In this document: piece after piece, positions 7,715 to 10,589 of the stretch
Position numbering within the stretch: the first letter of the stretch is position 1
Layout of the letters: each line of letters begins with the position of its first letter
From: UBA4421 sp002704225
GTDB taxonomy: Bacteria > Pseudomonadota > Gammaproteobacteria > Pseudomonadales > Azotimanducaceae
Reading direction: 5' to 3'
Length of the DNA: 10,589 bases
NCBI GenBank assembly: GCA_902556425.1
Contig: CACDWG010000031.1
Location: 1 to 10,589 of the forward strand
Notes under the pieces: generated by a model
Told to the model about the DNA's origin: nothing
Database searches by the model: none
Seen by the model: only the letters and a program-made list of their open reading frames with translations
Program-made: the position numbers and the translations under genes

Positions 7715-8480
7715 GCAATGTAACTTTTAGTAAATTAAACTATGGTCGCTCAATTAAGAATAAAGCGGTTTTGAGATCAGAAATCCGATAATCTCATATC
7801 CCATAGATCAATGCCTCAACGCATTGTCGGGGCCTATGCTATTGGAAAATTTCCGAACCGCTAAAGACGCCAAAATTTGGATTATCGATAATGCAGACAA
7901 AGTGGTTTTTCGCCTAATCTAATAGCGTTTCAAACTTGTACAGCACCATCAACTTAGATGCGTGCAAGAGAAACACGCGTTTAAACCTATTCACTACAAA
8001 AAGCTCAACACTAATCGCTTGTTTAAGCCATTTGCTAGTCACCGCTTTTGCAGAGCAACTTTTATGACTGCATCACTCGTCCAAATCTTTTTGGAGCTTA
8101 CACCAATAATCCTGATAGCTATGAAATACCTAATATGTCATGCGGCCTTTTACTGAAATCAAATCTCTCTACTAAGACGAGCATTATCAGACTCCAACAC
8201 TTATTAAAAGTCACATTTAAACGACCGATCGATCGACGACGGACTCGTCGCAAGCGGCGCCAACATAAAATTTTTGGGATTACATCGCTGTCTCTCAGTG
8301 ACTTCCCATAACCGACATTTTTGATCTTGCAGATTGACTGACCAACCTGGTACACATTCGAAGACTGGAAAAAATTAACAGTCCTGGATGTAAAAACAGC
8401 ACATGCCTTACCGAACCGCAAAACAACACCTGCAAATAAAGCCAACATCTAGATACCAATTGTAACTAGGGCACGCACCG
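7715..8480. other. 766-bp gap inside the cluster without a supported gene
   Basis: I read all frames and found no recognisable protein. The longest open frames (8119-8448 minus, 8048-8311 plus, 7962-8156 plus) overlap one another and show no family motifs. On the minus strand all three frames have frequent stops between about 7740 and 8110. Two short perfect stems are present: CAATGC at 7809-7814 with GCATTG at 7821-7826, and CGACGA at 8234-8239 with TCGTCG at 8245-8250. Neither has a T-run. The other spacings in this cluster run from small overlaps to 44 bases, so a gap this long suggests a decayed or deleted gene, or a regulatory leader for the genes from 7714 leftwards. I could not pick a convincing promoter. 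Confidence 0.5.
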
Positions 8481-9338
8481 CTATTGCTTTCTTAACAGTC
8501 TAGCTGGCGATCCAGCCACTACACTATTCGCTACTACATCCTTTGTCACCACAGAGCCAATACCAACAAGTGAATTATTGTCTATTTTTATTTTTTCCAT
8601 AACAGAGCTGTTTGGACCGATCCAAACATTTTCACCGATAATAACCCCTCCACTGAGCTCGGCGCATGCAGTTAGAATACTATTCTTACCAAGCCGACAA
8701 TTATGGGCGACGTGCACCAAATTATCAGTTTTTACACCTGAACCAATCACCGTATCACCAAGAGCCCCTCTGCATATGCTATTCAGCGCTCCAATCTCAA
8801 CGTCATCTTCTATAACCACATTTCCAAGATGTGGAAATCTTAACCAGCTGCCATCATCATCTTGTTCAAAACCAAATCCTTGCGCGCCAACCACAGTATT
8901 TGCCCGAATCACACAGCGCTCTCCTATATTTGATCCTGCTTGGATCACAACATTGTGATCTATTACGCAATTAGCCCCTATTGAAACCCCTTGCTCTATC
9001 ACAGCTGATTCAGAAATATCGGCGCTAGAGTGAATATGTGTCTCTTTATACCCGAGATCGAGGTATTCCATATCGATCAAAAAAGTTAAGGCCTTACAGA
9101 AATCTAACCGAGGATTCTTACTGATGAGAAGCGTTTCCACATCCTTCATGTTGGGACCGATGACGACACCGGACAGGCTACCGCTCAACTTTGATTTAGA
9201 AAATTTTAGTGTATTAGACTTCGTCGAATTAATATCTCCAAGACCCAAAAGTAGTTGTTTAGCATCACCAATGACTCTCAGAGAGAGCACTTCTGCTAGA
9301 TCGCAAGCTAACAACTTCTTTTTAAAAATGACGCTCAT
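8481..9338 (-). CDS. LpxD-like hexapeptide-repeat acyltransferase
   Basis: A 285-residue protein. Most of it, from about residue 100, is a left-handed beta-helix of hexapeptide repeats. The centre closely resembles LpxD, the N-acyltransferase of lipid A synthesis: GAQGFGFEQDDDGSW (151-165), VEIGALNSICRGALGDTVIG (180-199) and GVKTDNLVHVAHN (201-213). H212 sits where LpxD has its catalytic His. The C-terminus, VVAGSPARLLRK, instead resembles small sugar O- or N-acetyltransferases, and the protein is shorter than E. coli LpxD (341). It lies among sugar genes rather than beside lpxA or fabZ, so it more likely acylates an amino sugar of the glycan. The 4-amine made by the nearby aminotransferase, or an amine exposed by the PIG-L protein, are candidates (inference). 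I chose ATG 9338 because GGAG lies seven bases upstream; a TTG at 9356 lacks such support. It starts 44 bases after the PIG-L stop. Confidence 0.85.
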   Translation of the reverse strand: MSVIFKKKLLACDLAEVLSLRVIGDAKQLLLGLGDINSTKSNTLKFSKSKLSGSLSGVVIGPNMKDVETLLISKNPRLDFCKALTFLIDMEYLDLGYKETHIHSSADISESAVIEQGVSIGANCVIDHNVVIQAGSNIGERCVIRANTVVGAQGFGFEQDDDGSWLRFPHLGNVVIEDDVEIGALNSICRGALGDTVIGSGVKTDNLVHVAHNCRLGKNSILTACAELSGGVIIGENVWIGPNSSVMEKIKIDNNSLVGIGSVVTKDVVANSVVAGSPARLLRKQ

Positions 9339-9382
9339 GGGCAATCTCCGTGTCAAGCTGTCCCGTGATTTGAAAACTTGGA

Positions 9383-10018
9383 TTACAGGAACAACCTAAT
9401 AACCTCGAAACACTCTGCATACGTAGTTCCAGCCTGAACCCCGCGAGTTGTTGCCAATGAAAAAGTAAATTCTTGAGACAGATATCGCCGATGACTTTGA
9501 GATTCATAACACTTGAGAGCTTTGCATTTCTTTTGTAAGTGGCGCTCTTCTAGCTCAACAAAACATTTCGTATCGAAAGACAAATTGTTCCAGATTAGCT
9601 CATAACCCAAAATAGTTGTATTTTTAAATGCCCTAAGAGACTCCTGCGCGATAGTCGCATGATCCTGATGAATGTCATTCAATGAAGGGGTCAGTATTAA
9701 ATCGAATCCGCTGCGTGATCTCAATTTAACTAATTCTTCAAGAATATTCTGCCTTTCGTACCCCAGCTGGCGAACTTGATAATCGTAAATAATCAAATTC
9801 TCATCTAGCAACCCAAGAGCTTTTGTGGCGGCTTTGACTTCAGTTTTTAATATATTATTGGGAAGACCCTCGGGAAGTGATTCAGCCGCAGTGGAAAATG
9901 CCGCATAGGTTACTTTGGATCCAGATTCAATTAACTTCGCTATAGTACCTCCGGCTCCCAACTCCCCGTCATCAGTGTGAGGCGCAAGCACCAAAACATT
10001 ATTAAAATTACCAATCAT
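9383..10018 (-). CDS. PIG-L/LmbE family N-deacetylase
   Basis: A 211-residue protein of the zinc-dependent PIG-L family, which removes acetyl groups from N-acetyl amino sugars and related conjugates. The first motif, LAPHTDDGELGAGG (11-24), supplies His14 and Asp17 as likely zinc ligands and Asp16 as the general base. The second, DIHQDH (115-120), matches the HPDH motif and supplies His120 as the third ligand. All catalytic residues appear to be present. Length is normal for the family. There is no signal peptide, so it is expected in the cytoplasm, acting on a nucleotide sugar or lipid-linked intermediate. It starts nine bases after the WbpG-like stop and is followed by the LpxD-like acyltransferase, a pairing that suggests removal and replacement of an N-acyl group (inference). 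Confidence 0.9.
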   Translation of the reverse strand: MIGNFNNVLVLAPHTDDGELGAGGTIAKLIESGSKVTYAAFSTAAESLPEGLPNNILKTEVKAATKALGLLDENLIIYDYQVRQLGYERQNILEELVKLRSRSGFDLILTPSLNDIHQDHATIAQESLRAFKNTTILGYELIWNNLSFDTKCFVELEERHLQKKCKALKCYESQSHRRYLSQEFTFSLATTRGVQAGTTYAECFEVIRLFL

Positions 10019-10027
10019 TGGAATTAC

Positions 10028-10589
10028 CTAATAAAGTTTTGGTATATTGTTAATCACTTTAATGGACTCTTTGAAGTCTACATCAATAGCATCCAAATAC
10101 CACTGAATCCCCTCATATCTGGGAACATTCTCAGCCGCAACCTTCTTTAAAGCATCTTCGCGCGTAATAGCGCCTTCACGAATTTGATTACTTCGGAAAG
10201 TATCATGTTCAGAGAAACCTGCTACCGTATAATAAATATAATTATAAAAAGCAGCTGTACCATCTCCTATCCTCCAACTTGTCGGCGTGTCTTTCGCCCA
10301 CTCCCAATTATACTGCGCTAAATCGTTGTCAACTTCTTCTTCATTCCAAGTTTTATAATCATATAAATGAAAATAATCAGTACGTTTATTTATGCTCCTC
10401 CAATATTCGCCAGAATAGGTATCAATAAGCGAAGAATTCAAGTAAGACGGGCTCGCCATAAATTCTTTAAAACGTTTGGCATGGTAGTTTATTTGACTTG
10501 ACCATCCGCTATTATATACCGATTTATTTTCGAACGCTGGAGGCAACCCTAAAAACCCAGTTTTAAAATGAGTCGTTTCAAGGGGATTA
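10028..10589 (-). CDS. wbpG: WbpG/PseA-like N-acetyl sugar amidotransferase, C-terminal part (open at right edge)
   Basis: The frame is open to the right edge and supplies about the last 186 residues. The segment DTPTSWRIGDGTAAFYNYIY followed by YTVAGFSEHDTFRSNQIREG, and the ending VINNIPKLY, are characteristic of the N-acetyl sugar amidotransferase family (WbpG, PseA). These enzymes use an N-terminal PP-loop ATPase domain, outside this window, to convert an acetamido group to acetamidino, with ammonia supplied by HisH/HisF-like partners in the WbpG system. A TTG at 10546 is not the start, because the frame continues upstream without a stop (NPLETTHFKTGFLG precedes it). In P. aeruginosa O5 hisH2 and hisF2 come before wbpG, so such genes would be expected to the right. 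The sugar modified here is unknown. The symbol reflects family resemblance only. Confidence 0.85.
   Translation of the reverse strand, partial: NPLETTHFKTGFLGLPPAFENKSVYNSGWSSQINYHAKRFKEFMASPSYLNSSLIDTYSGEYWRSINKRTDYFHLYDYKTWNEEEVDNDLAQYNWEWAKDTPTSWRIGDGTAAFYNYIYYTVAGFSEHDTFRSNQIREGAITREDALKKVAAENVPRYEGIQWYLDAIDVDFKESIKVINNIPKLY

Noticed and set aside
8234..8250. CGACGA/TCGTCG stem as a terminator
   Set aside because: Six-base stem without a following T-run on either strand.
7962..8448. Open frames 7962-8156, 8048-8311 (plus) and 8119-8448 (minus) as genes
   Set aside because: They overlap one another, show no family features and lack ribosome binding sites.
8466..8482. Minus-strand GCGGTGCGTGC resembling the ops/JUMPstart element
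   Set aside because: It lacks one base of the GGCGGTAGCGTGC-type core and sits at the stop codon of the acyltransferase gene rather than in a leader with the rest of the element.

Overview
The window looks like part of a surface-polysaccharide (O-antigen or capsule-like) gene cluster from a gammaproteobacterium. An MvaT-type H-NS-family regulator points to the Pseudomonas lineage or a neighbouring marine order. This rests on protein-family recognition alone; there is no rRNA or other marker gene in the window to confirm it.

Layout. (1) Positions 1-1021, minus strand: the N-terminal 340 residues of an acyl-CoA dehydrogenase that runs off the left edge. (2) 1022-1266: a divergent intergenic region with a good sigma70-type promoter reading right. 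(3) 1267-1644, plus strand: an MvaT-like xenogeneic silencer. (4) 1645-2723: about 1.1 kb with no convincing gene; it contains a GC-rich patch (about 1801-1950) inside AT-rich DNA and looks like decayed sequence. (5) 2724-10589, minus strand: the polysaccharide cluster, transcribed right to left. In transcription order it holds the C-terminal part of a WbpG-like N-acetyl sugar amidotransferase (open at the right edge), a PIG-L/LmbE deacetylase, an LpxD-like hexapeptide acyltransferase, a 766-bp gap with no clear gene, a WbuB-like GT4 glycosyltransferase, a DegT/DnrJ/EryC1/StrS aminotransferase, an NDP-HexNAc 4,6-dehydratase, a PglC-like initiating phosphoglycosyltransferase and a SAM-dependent methyltransferase. 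The genes from the GT4 to the phosphoglycosyltransferase overlap by 1-4 bases, so they form a tight translational unit.

How they could work together (inference). The 4,6-dehydratase and aminotransferase would make a UDP-4-amino-4,6-dideoxy-HexNAc (bacillosamine or QuiNAc4N type). The LpxD-like enzyme could acylate the new amine. The phosphoglycosyltransferase would load the sugar phosphate on undecaprenyl phosphate, and the GT4 would add the next sugar. The amidotransferase and PIG-L deacetylase suggest further remodelling of N-acetyl groups (acetamidino formation, deacetylation). The methyltransferase may decorate the glycan.

Two points stand out. The aminotransferase and dehydratase genes are each broken by one extra A in a coding-strand A-run, although both are otherwise full length. 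The window also combines a deacetylase, an acyltransferase and an amidotransferase, a plausible but untested amino-sugar remodelling set.
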